The notes under the pieces were generated by a model. That model ran no database searches. It was not told the DNA's origin and saw nothing but the letters and a program-made list of their open reading frames with translations. Below are positions 40,965-49,843 of a stretch of DNA of 64,000 bases, one piece after another (the first letter of the stretch is position 1; every line of letters begins with the position of its first letter). A program made the position numbers and the translations under genes. Source of the stretch: Arthrobacter sp. D5-1 (lineage in GTDB: Bacteria > Actinomycetota > Actinomycetes > Actinomycetales > Micrococcaceae); NCBI RefSeq assembly GCF_017357425.1, contig NZ_CP014571.1, positions 4,650,001 to 4,714,000 on the forward strand, given 5' to 3'.

Positions 40965-42278
40965 CTAGCCCTTGACGCCGGTCAGCTCGTTCGGGACATG
41001 CTCCACCTGCGCCGACTTCGCCACCTTGCCGGTCTTCAAGTCCACCGCGTGGATGGTGCGAGTCGCCGGCTCGGTGACGAACGCCGTCGAGCCCTGGACA
41101 AAGAGCGTTGGCCGTGGGTCCTGCCAGGTTGTGGATTCTTCCCAAGCCCCAACCACCGGGATCGTCGACGTAACGGTACCGGTCAGGGGATCGATCACAC
41201 GCAGGCCGCCATCCGTGCCAAGTACCAGCGCCTCACCGGCGGGCCCGCGGCCGAGCGAACGGAAGGAGTAGCTGGTGCCGATATCCACCAACTGCAGGCT
41301 GGCCGTCTCAGTATTAACCAGGGAGATCCGCGTGGGCCGCTCGAGCTCGGCAGCCTTGTCCACCTTGTAGTCACCGAGAATGACCGGCGACTTTTCGGAC
41401 CCCGCCTGGTTTCCCATCCGGCCGTAGGCATCAGGGCTGGCAACCTTGGTAATGGCGCCATCTTTGTAGATGAGCATCCCGTTTTCGCAGCCAACCACTA
41501 CAGCTTCGTTGGCGGCTACGGCCTCGCCGTGAACTCCCGGGCAATCTTCGTTGCGCACTACTTCCTTGCGTTCCTGGCCCTTGCCCGCCGACAGCACCGC
41601 GATGCCCGAGCGCCCCTCCTCGTTGCCGAGTGTCACCAGGAGCTTGCCGTCTTCCAGCTCCACAGCCACACCGTGATGTGCCTCGGGCGTTGTATAGACG
41701 TCAGTCGCGGGCAACTTCCCATCCTCTACTGCAGCGGCCAGCGCAGAGGTTTGGAAGCTCTCCACCTTCCCGGAACCGTCGCTGAAGAGCACGGTCTTGT
41801 CTCCGTGCAGCACCACGTGACCGGCCTTGTCTGCCGCAAACGCCAACTCAGTCAGCTTGGGCTCGGCCACATAGTGGTGGCTGTGGTCGCCGTGCGGCTC
41901 CGTCCAGGCGCCTGCGTCGAAGAGGCGGAAGGAGTCGCCCGTGGAGACGAAGACGTGCCGGCCATCGCCGGCCGGGTTGAGCCGGCTGAAACCGGAAATT
42001 TCCGCACTTCCCACCTGCTCAAGCGAGGTAGCGTCCAGAACTGAAATGCCGGCGTCGTGGGTGTAAACGAGCCGCGGAGTCGGCGCCCCAGCCTCCTTTG
42101 CGCTGGGTGCGGAGGTGGCTTGGGGCGCTGCGTCGACTGCGTTGCCGGCTGAGCCGCCAGGGGCGGCGCACGCTGTCAGCAAGAGGGCAGAGAGCCCGAC
42201 GGCGGCAATCGGCTGTGCGCGAAGTCGGCTTTTGCGCGTACTGCGGACAGGGGACATGGGAGTGGGGTGATGAGGCAT
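40965..42278 (-). CDS. AztD-like zinc metallochaperone (beta-propeller lipoprotein)
   Basis: 437 residues. A basic N-terminus and signal peptide end in a lipobox (LLLTAC, Cys37). A propeller-like body follows with repeated DGxLxVxD segments and candidate Zn ligands in a His cluster PHGDHSHHY (His129-His135) and EAHHGVAVEL. AztD proteins bind zinc outside the cell and hand it to the AztABC importer. No aztABC genes are visible here. A Zur/Fur-like box sits five bases before the ATG, and TATCAT seven bases before it suggests leaderless mRNA. The family assignment rests on the His pattern, propeller repeats and the box. Confidence 0.75.
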   Translation of the reverse strand: MPHHPTPMSPVRSTRKSRLRAQPIAAVGLSALLLTACAAPGGSAGNAVDAAPQATSAPSAKEAGAPTPRLVYTHDAGISVLDATSLEQVGSAEISGFSRLNPAGDGRHVFVSTGDSFRLFDAGAWTEPHGDHSHHYVAEPKLTELAFAADKAGHVVLHGDKTVLFSDGSGKVESFQTSALAAAVEDGKLPATDVYTTPEAHHGVAVELEDGKLLVTLGNEEGRSGIAVLSAGKGQERKEVVRNEDCPGVHGEAVAANEAVVVGCENGMLIYKDGAITKVASPDAYGRMGNQAGSEKSPVILGDYKVDKAAELERPTRISLVNTETASLQLVDIGTSYSFRSLGRGPAGEALVLGTDGGLRVIDPLTGTVTSTIPVVGAWEESTTWQDPRPTLFVQGSTAFVTEPATRTIHAVDLKTGKVAKSAQVEHVPNELTGVKG

Positions 42279-42283
42279 GACTT

Positions 42284-42304
42284 AAATGATATTGATTCTC
42301 ATTT
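42284..42304 (-). promoter_or_regulatory. Zur-like operator upstream of aztD-like gene
   Basis: AAATGATATTGATTCTCATTT is an imperfect palindrome that matches 12 of 15 central positions of the actinobacterial Zur box TGAAAATGATTTTCA. It overlaps the probable -10 box of the minus-strand gene. Zinc control is inferred. Confidence 0.6.
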
Positions 42305-42414
42305 ATGGTGCAACTCGAGCCGCCGATCGGGTGCACTTGAGGTGTCTGTCCACGCGGACAGCCGGGCCTGACTTACTCACGTAACAGAAACCTGCCGACA
42401 GTAAGATTCCAAGC

Positions 42415-43389
42415 ATGAGCGAAGACGCCGCCAATTCAGTGACCCTCCGTTTCCTCGCGGCTCCCATGGACATCGGACACAGCGGGTCAGTCGACGCCGG
42501 CACGGTCCTTGAGTGGGTGGACAAGGCAGCCTACGCAGCAGCAGTGGGCTGGTCGAAGTCGTATTGTGTCACCGCTTATGTGGGCAACATCCACTTCACG
42601 GATCCGGTCAACAGCGGCGACATGGTGGAGGTGACGTCCACCATCGTCTACACCGGCCGCTCTTCCATGCACATCCACACCGTGGTCAGCTCGCGTGATC
42701 CCAAGGGCGGCCCTGAGACGATGCACAGCCAGTGCATGGTGATCTTTGTGGCAGTGGGGCCCGACGGCAAGCCGATTCCCGTCCCCCAGTTTGAGCCGTC
42801 TACGCCTGGAGAGATCGAGCAACGAGACCATGCCTTGGCGCGCATCGAGGTCCGCGAGGAGATCGTCAATGCGATGAACGCCCAGGAATATACCGACGCC
42901 GGCACCGCCGAGCGCGTTGTCCTGCGGTTCATGGCGTCCCCCACAGATGTGAACTGGGGCGGCAAGGTCCACGGCGGCATCGTCATGAAATGGATCGACG
43001 AAGCCGCGTACGTTTGCGCCTCCCGGTACGCCGGGAAGGACACAGTGGCCGTATTCTCCGGTGGTGTGCGTTTCTACCGGCCACTGCTGATCGGTCACGT
43101 CGTAGAGGTGGAAGCACGTCTCGTCTACACCGGCGCCAAGGGCATGCACATTGCAGTCCACGTCCGCTCCGGAGATCCCAAGACCCGCGAAATGAACCTG
43201 ACCACGTATTGCCTCACGGTGATGGTGGCGCGCGATGAAACGGGCACTGCCGTGCCGATTCCGTCCTGGGTACCAGTCTCCGAGGAGGACAAGAAGCTGC
43301 ACGCCCATGCCCGCGAACTGCTGGAAATCCGTGGGCGGGCACCCGGAAACCGGCTGCCGGATCACCTGTTGAAGGCTTCGGGCCACTAA
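42415..43389 (+). CDS. Tandem-hotdog acyl-CoA thioesterase
   Basis: 324 residues made of two hotdog domains: RFLAAPMDIGHSGSVDAGTV with VGNIHFTDPVNSGDMVEVTS, and RFMASPTDVNWGGKVHGGIV with SGGVRFYRPLLIGHVVEVEA. This is the layout of two-domain cytosolic acyl-CoA hydrolases. The second domain keeps a fuller active-site pattern (HGGIVMKWIDEAA) while the first has DAGTVLEWVDKAA, so one half may be structural. TAAGAT seven bases before the ATG points to a leaderless message. Physiological acyl-CoA unknown. Confidence 0.85.
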   Translation: MSEDAANSVTLRFLAAPMDIGHSGSVDAGTVLEWVDKAAYAAAVGWSKSYCVTAYVGNIHFTDPVNSGDMVEVTSTIVYTGRSSMHIHTVVSSRDPKGGPETMHSQCMVIFVAVGPDGKPIPVPQFEPSTPGEIEQRDHALARIEVREEIVNAMNAQEYTDAGTAERVVLRFMASPTDVNWGGKVHGGIVMKWIDEAAYVCASRYAGKDTVAVFSGGVRFYRPLLIGHVVEVEARLVYTGAKGMHIAVHVRSGDPKTREMNLTTYCLTVMVARDETGTAVPIPSWVPVSEEDKKLHAHARELLEIRGRAPGNRLPDHLLKASGH

Positions 43390-43479
43390 CGTTGGGCAAC
43401 TAAGGGAGCCGGCTCACCCTGAGTATCGAAGCGCGCGTGAGCTGTCCGTCATCGGTGAAGGCCCACCGTCGGCCGGGTT

Positions 43480-43780
43480 GGCCCCGGCTGCAGCCATGCC
43501 ATCGCTGCCGCCTCCCATGAACTGCGCACGCCCCTGACATCGCTGCGGACCAACGCAGCAATGCTCCGGAACTCCGAACTTCCCCAGGTCAGCAAGGAAC
43601 GCATTACCGGGGCCCTGGAGCATGAACTGATAGCCATGCAGTCCTTCATCGAGGACCTGATCGATCTGGCCCGAAACAAGGAGTCCCTTCCTTCATCGAA
43701 GAAGTTGATCTCAACGAACTTGTTCCTTACGCTGCCGCTGGCCGAAGGCAGCTAGGCATCTCGCCTGTTCGTCAGCCTGG
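43480..43780 (+). pseudogene. Histidine kinase remnant (HisKA domain, frameshifted)
   Basis: In frame with 43501 the sequence reads IAAASHELRTPLTSLRTNAA followed by a long helix (EHELIAMQSFIEDLIDLARN), a clear HisKA dimerisation/phosphoacceptor domain with its H-box. It then runs out after ARNKES. The continuation typical of these kinases (FIEEVDLNELV) appears two bases out of frame from about 43692. No sensor region, HAMP domain or ATPase domain remains, and no start codon fits. It is a decayed fragment, partly overrun by the convergent VOC gene. Confidence 0.75.
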
Positions 43781-44509
43781 CCGCAGTACACAGAACTCGT
43801 TGCCCTCGGGGTCCGCGAGGCAACGCCATGACACGTCGCCCTGGCCGACGTCAGCGTCAACGGCACCCAGGGTATGCAAACGGTCCACTTCTGCCGCTTG
43901 ATCGTCAGCGGAGTAGGGCATCAGGTCGAGGTGTATTCGGTTCTGCAATGAGTCAGGGTCCGCCGTCCGGAGCAACTCCAGATATGGCCCGACCCCCGCG
44001 GACGAACGCAGCCTAGCGTGTTCATCCGTCACCTCGTGGAGGGTCCAGTCCATGGCACGGCTCCAGAAGGTGGCCATGGCCCGTGGATCTGCGCAATTGA
44101 CCACCACAGTGGCAATAGGTCCGGTGTCTTGGTAGATCGGGCGGGGTTCCAACACGCAGAACAGGTTGCCCTCGGGATCTGCCAGCACCGTCCATGGCGC
44201 CTCTCCCTGCCCTATATCGGCCGGAGTCGCGCCGAGCTCCTTGAGCCGCGCAATAAGTTCCGCCTGGTGGGCAGCAGAGGTGGTAGCGAGATCAAGATGC
44301 ACCCGGTATTGCACCGTCTCCGGGTCCGGAACTGTCACGACGTCAACGCAGACGGCTGAAGGGTCAGGCCACGTGAAACCCACGGGTTCAACGTTGGTCA
44401 CACCGGGTCCCTCACTGGAAGTACCCCATCCGAGGGCGTCAGCCCAAAACTTCCCGAGAGCAGAGTCATCCCGGGCTTTGAAGTTCACTTGAACAAGTCG
44501 CAGTCCCAT
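43772..44509 (-). CDS. Two-domain VOC/glyoxalase-like protein
   Basis: 245 residues, two repeats of the glyoxalase/bleomycin-resistance fold: VQVNFKARDDSALGKFWADA with WTVLADPEGNLFCVL, and VVNCADPRAMATFWSRAMDW with RCLADPEGNEFCVLRPG. Such tandem VOC proteins are usually annotated as glyoxalase-like domain proteins; ligand unknown. The ATG is preceded by TATAGGGTAGTGCGGC, which lacks a ribosome site, so a leaderless start is possible. The 188-base gap beyond it shows no gene. Confidence 0.82.
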   Translation of the reverse strand: MGLRLVQVNFKARDDSALGKFWADALGWGTSSEGPGVTNVEPVGFTWPDPSAVCVDVVTVPDPETVQYRVHLDLATTSAAHQAELIARLKELGATPADIGQGEAPWTVLADPEGNLFCVLEPRPIYQDTGPIATVVVNCADPRAMATFWSRAMDWTLHEVTDEHARLRSSAGVGPYLELLRTADPDSLQNRIHLDLMPYSADDQAAEVDRLHTLGAVDADVGQGDVSWRCLADPEGNEFCVLRPG

Positions 44510-44697
44510 GCCGCACTACCCTATACCTGACCCGAGCCAGATACCGGAGCATCACGACTGTCCGCAGGCTCTGCCCTCTCGAGAGCGGCCACCAGATGTC
44601 CTTCGCTGCGTAGCGCCTGCTGCTCAGCAACGGGGACCCTATCGGAGGTATAACCGGTTACGGCCATCGGCAATGTCGGCCAGCCGAGGCTGTAGCA

Positions 44698-45351
44698 CTA
44701 CCCCACCAAGTTCTCCGCAGCACCGTCCATGTGCGCGATGATCGTCTCCCTCGCTTTGGCCGCGTTCCCGGTCTCAATGGCGGCAACAATGTCGTGATGC
44801 CGCCCGACACTCATGTTCCGCGTGGCTCGTTCCAGGCCGGCGAACATGATGGACATCCGGATGGAGCCCTCCAGTGATTCCCACGAATGCAGCAAGGTTT
44901 CGTTCCCGGACAGGCGGCAGAGCGTGCGGTGGAACTCGAGGTCGGATTCGATCCGCTCCTCCAGTGAGGACTTGGCGGCTTTGTCCATATTATCGACGGC
45001 GGCACGCAGCTCTGCGAGCGCGGCTTCCTTATCGGACATGTCACTAAGGGTCCGTGCAGCCAATGATTCCAGAACGCCGCGGACGGCGAAGATGTCACGG
45101 ATTTCCTTGACGTCCAGGTGCCGCACGGACATGCGGCCTCGCGCTCCGGCTGAGATCAGGCCTTCCTGCTCCAGCTGGCGCAGGGCTTCGCGGAGGGTGC
45201 CGCGGCTGATCTGCAGCATCTCGGAAAGTTCGGTTTCCACGAGGTGCCGCCCGGGTTCGAGTTCACCACTGGTGATGGCGGTGCGCAGTGCTGCGAGCGC
45301 CTGTTCGCGCAGGCTCTTCTTCTCAAGTCCCAGCAGGGATGCGGTGGCCAT
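44698..45351 (-). CDS. GntR family regulator (FadR/FCD type)
   Basis: 217 residues. A winged helix (LREQALAALRTAITSGELEP, LQISRGTLREALRQLEQEGL) is followed by an FCD ligand domain with the metal-site residues expected of the family (DLEFHRTLCRLSGN, VGRHHDIVAAIETG). It lies 3' of the split transketolase on the same strand. Motifs related to TGTCAACAGTCAAC occur just upstream of it and in the divergent promoter at 48815-48897, so it probably controls the whole sugar locus and itself. GAGGACACACC supports the ATG. Confidence 0.9.
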   Translation of the reverse strand: MATASLLGLEKKSLREQALAALRTAITSGELEPGRHLVETELSEMLQISRGTLREALRQLEQEGLISAGARGRMSVRHLDVKEIRDIFAVRGVLESLAARTLSDMSDKEAALAELRAAVDNMDKAAKSSLEERIESDLEFHRTLCRLSGNETLLHSWESLEGSIRMSIMFAGLERATRNMSVGRHHDIVAAIETGNAAKARETIIAHMDGAAENLVG

Positions 45352-45391
45352 GGTGTGTCCTCGGTTCTTTGGGCAACTGCTGACAGTCCGG

Positions 45392-45405
45392 TGTTAACAG
45401 TTGAT
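45392..45405. promoter_or_regulatory. Candidate GntR site upstream of the regulator gene
   Basis: TGTTAACAGTTGAT matches 10 of 14 positions of the TGTCAACAGTCAAC arm seen at 48863. It lies 40 bases upstream of the gntR start, in the gap after the transketolase gene, suggesting autoregulation. Confidence 0.4.
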
Positions 45406-45470
45406 ACTACGGGCAGGAGTGCGGGACGGGCAGTCATGGCCGTCCCTCACTCCTGCTCGATAACAACAAC

Positions 45471-46463
45471 TCAGCCGAGCTCTGCCAGCACCTTCGACAC
45501 GATCCGGTCCACAGACAGTCCGTACCGTTCGTGCAGCGTCGGCAGCGCACCGGCGTCGAGGAACTGGTCCGGAAGCGCGATGGGAACCACGCGCTTGCCG
45601 AGACCGGCCGTCACGACGGCGGATGCAACAGTTTCGAACAGACCGCCAACAACGGTGTGGTTCTCCAGCGTGACGGCGAGCCGGTCGGTGTTGAGTTCTG
45701 CCAGGACGGTTGCGGAGTCGAACGGCTTGATGGTGGGCGTGTGCACCACAGCCACATCCACGTTATGGGCAGCCAACGCATCTGCTGCCTGCAGCGCACG
45801 CATGGTCATCAGGCCGGAGGACACGAACACCACGTCGTTGCCGCCGCGCAGGACCTTCGCCTTGCCGAGCTCGAACGTGTAGTCATACTCATCCAGGACC
45901 GTGGGGACGTTGCCGCGCAGCAGGCGCAGGTACGTGGGCCCTTCGGATGAAGCGAGCTGGGGCACAGCCTGCTCGATGTCCACGGAGTCGCAAGGGTCCA
46001 CGATGGTCAGGTTGGGCATGCCGCGGAAGATCGCCATGTCCTCGGTGGCCTGGTGGCTGGGTCCGTAGCCGGTGGTCAGGCCCGGGAGGCCGCCGACGAT
46101 GTTCACGTTAAGGTTCGGTTCGGCGATGTCCAGGCAGAGGAAGTCGTAAGCACGGCGGGCTGCGAACACGGAGTAGGTGGAAGCGAACGGGATCAGTCCC
46201 GTTTCGGCCATGCCCGCGGCGGCGCCGAAGAGGAGCTGCTCGGCCATGCCCATCTGGAAGAACCGTTCCGGAAACGCCTTGGCGAAGATATGCATATCGG
46301 TGTACTTACCGAGGTCTGCCGTAAGACCGACAATGCGGGAGTCAGCCTCAGCGGCCTTGACCAGCGCGTGTCCGAACGGAGCGGAGGTGGTTATCTGGCC
46401 CGGGTCCGCGAAGGACGCGATCATGGCGGAGGTCTTGAGCTTCGGTTTGGTCACTGTGCTCAT
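45471..46463 (-). CDS. Transketolase C-terminal subunit
   Basis: 330 residues holding the pyrimidine-binding and C-terminal transketolase domains (TADLGKYTDMHIFAKAFPER, FQMGMAEQLLFGAAAGMAET, and VVHTPTIKPFDSATV in the C-domain). It pairs with the N-terminal subunit just upstream, whose stop overlaps this start (ATGA). Split transketolases of about 300+330 residues are found in dedicated sugar pathways and act on ketose phosphates, moving a two-carbon unit. The genes around it suggest erythrose 4-phosphate or a branched-sugar phosphate is the partner. Confidence 0.9.
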   Translation of the reverse strand: MSTVTKPKLKTSAMIASFADPGQITTSAPFGHALVKAAEADSRIVGLTADLGKYTDMHIFAKAFPERFFQMGMAEQLLFGAAAGMAETGLIPFASTYSVFAARRAYDFLCLDIAEPNLNVNIVGGLPGLTTGYGPSHQATEDMAIFRGMPNLTIVDPCDSVDIEQAVPQLASSEGPTYLRLLRGNVPTVLDEYDYTFELGKAKVLRGGNDVVFVSSGLMTMRALQAADALAAHNVDVAVVHTPTIKPFDSATVLAELNTDRLAVTLENHTVVGGLFETVASAVVTAGLGKRVVPIALPDQFLDAGALPTLHERYGLSVDRIVSKVLAELG

Positions 46464-47365
46464 GCTGAAACCGTCCCTTCGTATCCAGCGGTCAGCTGTT
46501 CGCGGCAGATCTGCCACTCGTGTTCTTCGATGCGCATGAAGTGCGCCTTTTCACGGGTCTCCAACAAAGGCACACCGCGGCCCACCTTGGTGTCGCACAG
46601 GATCACGGACGGCTGCCCTGAAGCAGACTTTCCCGCAACCGCCCTGCGGCTGGCGATGTTGTCGAACGCTGCCAGCAGCGCACCGACGTCGTTCCCGTCC
46701 ACGCGCTGGGTGTACCAGCCGAACGATTCCCACTTCTCGGTGACCGGCTCGGTACGGAGCACGGTGTCGGTGGCGCCGTCAGCCTGGAGGGCGTTGATGT
46801 CCACCATGGCCGTCAGGTTTCCGAGCTGGTGGTGGTGCGCGCCCATGGCGGCTTCCCACGTCGAGCCTTCGTCGAGTTCGCCATCGGAAAGGAAGTTGAT
46901 CACCCGCGACGGGGAGCTTTGCAGGCGCAGCCCAAGAGCCATGCCGACGGCGATCGTCAGGCCATGGCCCAACGAACCGCCGGAGATTTCCATGCCCGGG
47001 GTGTAGGTGGACATACCGGACATCGGCAGGCGTGAATCGTCGGAACCGTACGTTTCGAGCTCAGCGACCGGAACGATCCCGGCCTCGGCCAGCGCGGCGT
47101 AGTGCCCGATTGCGTAGTGCCCCGTGGAGAGCAGGAACCTGTCGCGGCCTTCCCAGTGCGGGTCTTCGGCCCGGTAGCTGAGCTGGTCGGCGTAAACGGC
47201 GGCCAGCATGTCAGCGGCGCCGAGCGCCTGGCCAACGTAGCCCTGGCCCTGGACCTCGCCCATGGTCAGGGCGTGGTGGCGGATGCGGTACGCGGCGGCA
47301 CGGATGCGGTCAACGCGGTCGGCCGCAGGGGCGGCCGGAGCCGCTTCAACTGAGGAGAGAGTCAC
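46460..47365 (-). CDS. Transketolase N-terminal (TPP-binding) subunit
   Basis: 301 residues with the thiamine diphosphate fold: GHYAIGHYAALAEAG, GSLGHGLTIAVGMALGLRLQ, and the metal/TPP motif SDGELDEGSTWEAAMGAHHH, then TAMVDINALQADG. It forms the active enzyme with the C-terminal subunit, to which it is translationally coupled. AAGGAAACCA precedes the GTG start. It lies immediately after the MHS transporter gene, in the same operon. Confidence 0.9.
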   Translation of the reverse strand: MTLSSVEAAPAAPAADRVDRIRAAAYRIRHHALTMGEVQGQGYVGQALGAADMLAAVYADQLSYRAEDPHWEGRDRFLLSTGHYAIGHYAALAEAGIVPVAELETYGSDDSRLPMSGMSTYTPGMEISGGSLGHGLTIAVGMALGLRLQSSPSRVINFLSDGELDEGSTWEAAMGAHHHQLGNLTAMVDINALQADGATDTVLRTEPVTEKWESFGWYTQRVDGNDVGALLAAFDNIASRRAVAGKSASGQPSVILCDTKVGRGVPLLETREKAHFMRIEEHEWQICREQLTAGYEGTVSA

Positions 47366-47428
47366 TGGTTTCCTTCCGGAGTCGGGCGCATACCGATGGG
47401 GAGAACGCGCACGACGTCAATGGGTGCT

Positions 47429-48766
47429 TTAGGCGTTTACCTTCTGGGGAGTTTTGCTGGCGGCTTCTTCGGCGAGCTCACGCTCACGCTTGCCCCAGGT
47501 TTCCCGGGTGATCAGTGCTGCCCACAGGCCGATGGCTGCGTAGAAGCTGAACAGCAGCGCCGGTCCCATCCAGCCCATGCTGACGAACAGCAGGGTGGTG
47601 ATGAAGGGGGTGAAGCCGGAGACCATGGCGGAGATCTGGTAGGACAGCGACGCGCCGGACGACCGTGTCTTGGCTTGGAAGAGCTCCGGGAACCATGCAC
47701 CCTGGGCGCCGGCGAGGGAGTTCTGGCAGACAGCGTAGGCGATGACGATGGTGGCGATGATCAGGAGGAACAGGCCGGTGTTGACCAGCATGAACATCGG
47801 GATGCCGAAGACCACTGCGAAAGCCGTTGACCAGATGTAGACGGGACGGCGGCCCACCTTGTCGGTCAGTTTGCCCCAGAAGTAGGTGGCGAAGATGCCG
47901 ATGCCGGCAGCGACACAGAGGGCAACGAGGGTTTGGGTTTTGTCTGCCAGCTGGTTGGTGTGCAGGTAGGAGATCATGTACGTCACGGAGACGGCGTAGC
48001 CTGCGGTTTCGGCGATACGGAGGCCGATGCCCCGGACGATGTTGCGCCAGTCGGTCTTGATGACCTCAACGATGGGGGACTTCACGATGTCGCCCTTGGC
48101 CTTGACGTCTTCGAACACCGGGGACTCGGGAACCTTGGAGCGGATGATGAGGCCCACGGCCACCAGGACGATGCTCGCAAGGAACGGTACACGCCAGGCC
48201 CATTCGCTGCCGAGTCCTACGCTGCCGAGGAAGACGAGGTTCGCGAGGAGGAGTCCCACGGGGAAGCCGGCCTGCACGATGCCTGTGAACTGGCCCTTTT
48301 TCCGCCAGGGTGCGTGTTCGTAGCTCATCAGGATGGCGCCACCCCATTCAGCACCGAAGGCCAGGCCTTGGATGATGCGGACAAGGACAAGGAGCGCAGG
48401 AGCCAGCAGCCCCACCTGCGAGTAGGTCGGCAGGAGGCCAATGGCGAAGGTTGCCAGGCCCATGAGGATGAGCGAGGCCACGAGGACCGGCTTGCGGCCA
48501 AGCTTGTCGCCGAGGTGGCCGCCGATGATGCCACCCAACGGACGGGCAGCGAAGCCGACGCCGAGGGTCGCGAAGGAGGCCAGGGTGCCGGTCACCGGGT
48601 CGGCGCCCGGGAAGAATGCCGTACCGAAGTAAAGTGCAGCGGCGGTGCCGAAACCGATGAAGTCGTAGGTTTCGATGACTGCGCCAACGCCGGAACCGAC
48701 GGCGACGCGCTTTGCTTCCTTGGTTCCATGAACCGGACCACGCATGGTCAGAGCTTCATTGCTCAT
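47429..48766 (-). CDS. MFS transporter of the metabolite:H+ symporter (MHS) family
   Basis: About 445 residues, twelve helices. MHS hallmarks are GAVIETYDFIGFGTAAALYF, GGIIGGHLGDKLGRKPVLVA and GAEWGGAILMSYEHAP. Such symporters bring in organic acids, polyols or betaines with protons. First gene of the minus-strand arm; ATG 48766 has AGGGAAAAAGACAG upstream. It probably imports the substrate of the surrounding pathway. The specific ligand cannot be read from sequence. Confidence 0.9.
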   Translation of the reverse strand: MSNEALTMRGPVHGTKEAKRVAVGSGVGAVIETYDFIGFGTAAALYFGTAFFPGADPVTGTLASFATLGVGFAARPLGGIIGGHLGDKLGRKPVLVASLILMGLATFAIGLLPTYSQVGLLAPALLVLVRIIQGLAFGAEWGGAILMSYEHAPWRKKGQFTGIVQAGFPVGLLLANLVFLGSVGLGSEWAWRVPFLASIVLVAVGLIIRSKVPESPVFEDVKAKGDIVKSPIVEVIKTDWRNIVRGIGLRIAETAGYAVSVTYMISYLHTNQLADKTQTLVALCVAAGIGIFATYFWGKLTDKVGRRPVYIWSTAFAVVFGIPMFMLVNTGLFLLIIATIVIAYAVCQNSLAGAQGAWFPELFQAKTRSSGASLSYQISAMVSGFTPFITTLLFVSMGWMGPALLFSFYAAIGLWAALITRETWGKRERELAEEAASKTPQKVNA

Positions 48767-48814
48767 CTGTCTTTTTCCCTTTCGAAGAGTGCGGCGCTTC
48801 TTCGGCAACCCCAC

Positions 48815-48914
48815 TGTCGACAGTCAACATAATACGACAACTGTGACGCAGGGCACCAGCAATGTCAACAGTCAACTCTCAAGGTTGACTGTTGACAGTT
48901 AACGCAGCTAACGT
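48815..48914. promoter_or_regulatory. Divergent promoter with large FadR-type operator repeats
   Basis: TGTCAACAGTCAAC (48863-48876) and GTTGACTGTTGACA (48884-48897) are perfect inverted 14-mers around seven bases. A near copy, TGTCGACAGTCAAC, is at 48815-48828 beside a TATTAT -10 box (48834-48829) for the transporter arm. For the plus arm, TTGACT (48885-48890) and TAACGT (48909-48914) are 18 bp apart, so the right operator arm covers the -35. Both arms should be repressed together. Confidence 0.7.
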
Positions 48915-48971
48915 GGCTTGCATCACTAAGGCACCTCGCCGATGAGGGCCCCAACATGAGGATCGACGACG

Positions 48972-49814
48972 ATGTTCCATTCACGACTGGGCTGTTCTTC
49001 CATCAGCTTCCGCCACCAGGATTTGGCAACAGCCCTCCGCACCATGCGCGGTCTCGGATTCGAAGAGATCGACCTCGGCGCACTACCGGGCGTCTGCGAC
49101 CATGTGCCGTACGTACTGGACGTGGAGGCAGTCGAAGCGGTCGCCGCCGTCGTCAATAGCTCGGGACTGCGCGTCCGCTCGGTCAACGGCGACGTCGGGT
49201 GCCTGAACGCAGCGCTCGACGCCGCTGCGCAGCAAGAGCGCGAACGGCACCTTGGGATGCTTCTCGCCCTGGCCTCCAAGACCGGCGCGAAGGCGCTCGT
49301 CCTGCCGTGCGGTGCCATCGACCGCGACCCCTTGCGGAGCCTCGAAGAAGACATCGACGTTGTAGCAACCCAACTGATCCACGCCTCACAGCGGGCGGCA
49401 GAGTTCGGCGTCGAGCTGTGGACGGAATCCCTGCACTACTACCGGCTCTGCTGGAACACCGAACGCGCCCAACTGCTCGCGGACCGCCTGGCCGGGTCCG
49501 ACGTCGGCATCGTCATGGACTTCAGCCACATCGTTGCCTCCGGAGGCGATCCCGTGGATTTCATCCGCCGCGTCGGCTCGCGGATCAGGCATGTCCATCT
49601 GAGGGACGCCGTACCCGCAACGGAGACCGGGCCGGGCAACATCAACCTCAGCATCGGCCACGGCAAGGCCGACTTCGCAACCGGACTCGCAACGCTGCGG
49701 GACGCCGGCTACGACGGCCACTTCTCACTGGAGCTCGAAACCCGTGATGTCACGCACGACGAACGTCCGGCGGCTGCGGCGAAAGCGGCCAGCTTCATTA
49801 CAGACCTCATCTAA
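48972..49814 (+). CDS. Sugar phosphate isomerase/epimerase (AP-endonuclease-2-like TIM barrel)
   Basis: 280 residues in the xylose-isomerase-like TIM-barrel superfamily: GFEEIDLGALPG, LVLPCGAIDRDP, VELWTESLHYYRLCWNTERA, VGIVMDFSHIVASGGDP, RHVHLRDAVP, HFSLELETRD. The metal ligands expected in the family (Glu of WTES, Asp/His of MDFSH, His of HVHLRD, Glu of LELE) are all present. It probably isomerises or epimerises the pathway sugar or its phosphate. It heads the plus-strand operon. ATG 48972 has GAGG about nine bases upstream; an out-of-frame ATG precedes it. Confidence 0.8.
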   Translation: MFHSRLGCSSISFRHQDLATALRTMRGLGFEEIDLGALPGVCDHVPYVLDVEAVEAVAAVVNSSGLRVRSVNGDVGCLNAALDAAAQQERERHLGMLLALASKTGAKALVLPCGAIDRDPLRSLEEDIDVVATQLIHASQRAAEFGVELWTESLHYYRLCWNTERAQLLADRLAGSDVGIVMDFSHIVASGGDPVDFIRRVGSRIRHVHLRDAVPATETGPGNINLSIGHGKADFATGLATLRDAGYDGHFSLELETRDVTHDERPAAAAKAASFITDLI

Positions 49815-49843
49815 ACCGCGCCATCTCATATTCAAGGAGCACC

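Noticed and set aside
44510..44697. Small gene in the gap between the VOC and GntR genes
   Set aside because: The one open frame has no ribosome site, a Pro/Arg-rich translation and no family pattern; I see nothing supportable here.
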